Source of the DNA: Candidatus Woesearchaeota archaeon | Lineage (GTDB): Archaea; Nanobdellota; Nanobdellia; Woesearchaeales; GW2011-AR15 | NCBI GenBank assembly: GCA_016934775.1 | Contig: JAFGSP010000023.1 | Coordinates: forward strand, 1 to 6,694 | Direction of reading: 5' to 3' | Length of the DNA: 6,694 nucleotides | Part shown: positions 6,686 to 6,694 of the stretch, piece after piece | How the letters are laid out: every line of letters starts with the position of its first letter | How positions within the stretch are numbered: position 1 is the first letter of the stretch | Notes under the pieces: generated by a model | Told to the model about the DNA's origin: nothing | The model's input: the letters and a program-made list of their open reading frames with translations, nothing else | The model's database searches: none | Program-made: the position numbers and the translations under genes

Positions 6686-6694
6686 TCCTTAAAT
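6686..6694 (-). promoter_or_regulatory. Partial TATA-like element of the asparagine synthase gene
   Basis: On the - strand the window begins ATTTAAGGATATT and the ATG follows 24 bases from the edge. The TTTAA core begins 23 bases before the start codon, a little close for a leaderless promoter, and the upstream half of the box and any BRE lie outside the window. No Shine-Dalgarno-like sequence is seen in the stretch before the ATG (GTTACAGATCC). Confidence 0.35.

Noticed and set aside
1..6694. CRISPR arrays, insertion sequences, tRNA or rRNA genes, long direct or inverted repeats
   Set aside because: Reading both strands I found no regularly spaced repeats, transposase-like frames, terminal inverted repeats or RNA-gene signatures; coding sequence fills almost all of the window.

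Overview
The window looks like a piece of an archaeal chromosome. It is AT-rich (my estimate is about 40% GC) and uses AGA/AGG and ATA codons heavily. The genes with a visible upstream region have a TTTAA-centred TATA-like box about 20-35 bases before the start codon and little or no Shine-Dalgarno sequence. That pattern is typical of leaderless or short-leader archaeal transcripts. A DPANN-type or euryarchaeal source is plausible, but there is no rRNA or other marker to fix the lineage.

Layout from left to right: (1) the 3' end of an unrecognised gene on the + strand, open at the left edge and ending at 614; (2) a cytosolic family 2 glycosyltransferase of the dolichol-phosphate-sugar synthase type, + strand, 676-1380; (3) a multi-spanning GT-C (ArnT/PMT-like) membrane glycosyltransferase on the - strand, 1377-3050, whose stop codon overlaps that of the GT2 gene; (4) a second GT-C protein on the + strand, 3104-4798, a clear paralog of (3) and divergent from it across 53 bases that contain one palindromic TATA box; (5) a glutamine-hydrolysing asparagine synthase of the AsnB type on the - strand, 4820-6670, convergent with (4) over a 21-base gap. 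No gene-free stretch exceeds 62 bases, and I saw no RNA gene, CRISPR array, insertion sequence or long repeat.

The genes suggest a cell-surface glycan locus. A GT2 enzyme could charge a polyprenyl phosphate with a sugar. The GT-C proteins could use that lipid-linked sugar on the outer face of the membrane. The AsnB-type amidotransferase could supply asparagine or amidate a sugar acid; AsnB-like genes often sit in polysaccharide loci. This pathway reading is inference from families and neighbourhood. The most notable points are the divergent paralog pair with its shared symmetrical promoter, the Asp-to-Asn difference at the presumed catalytic position of one paralog, and a conserved C-terminal soluble domain I cannot name.
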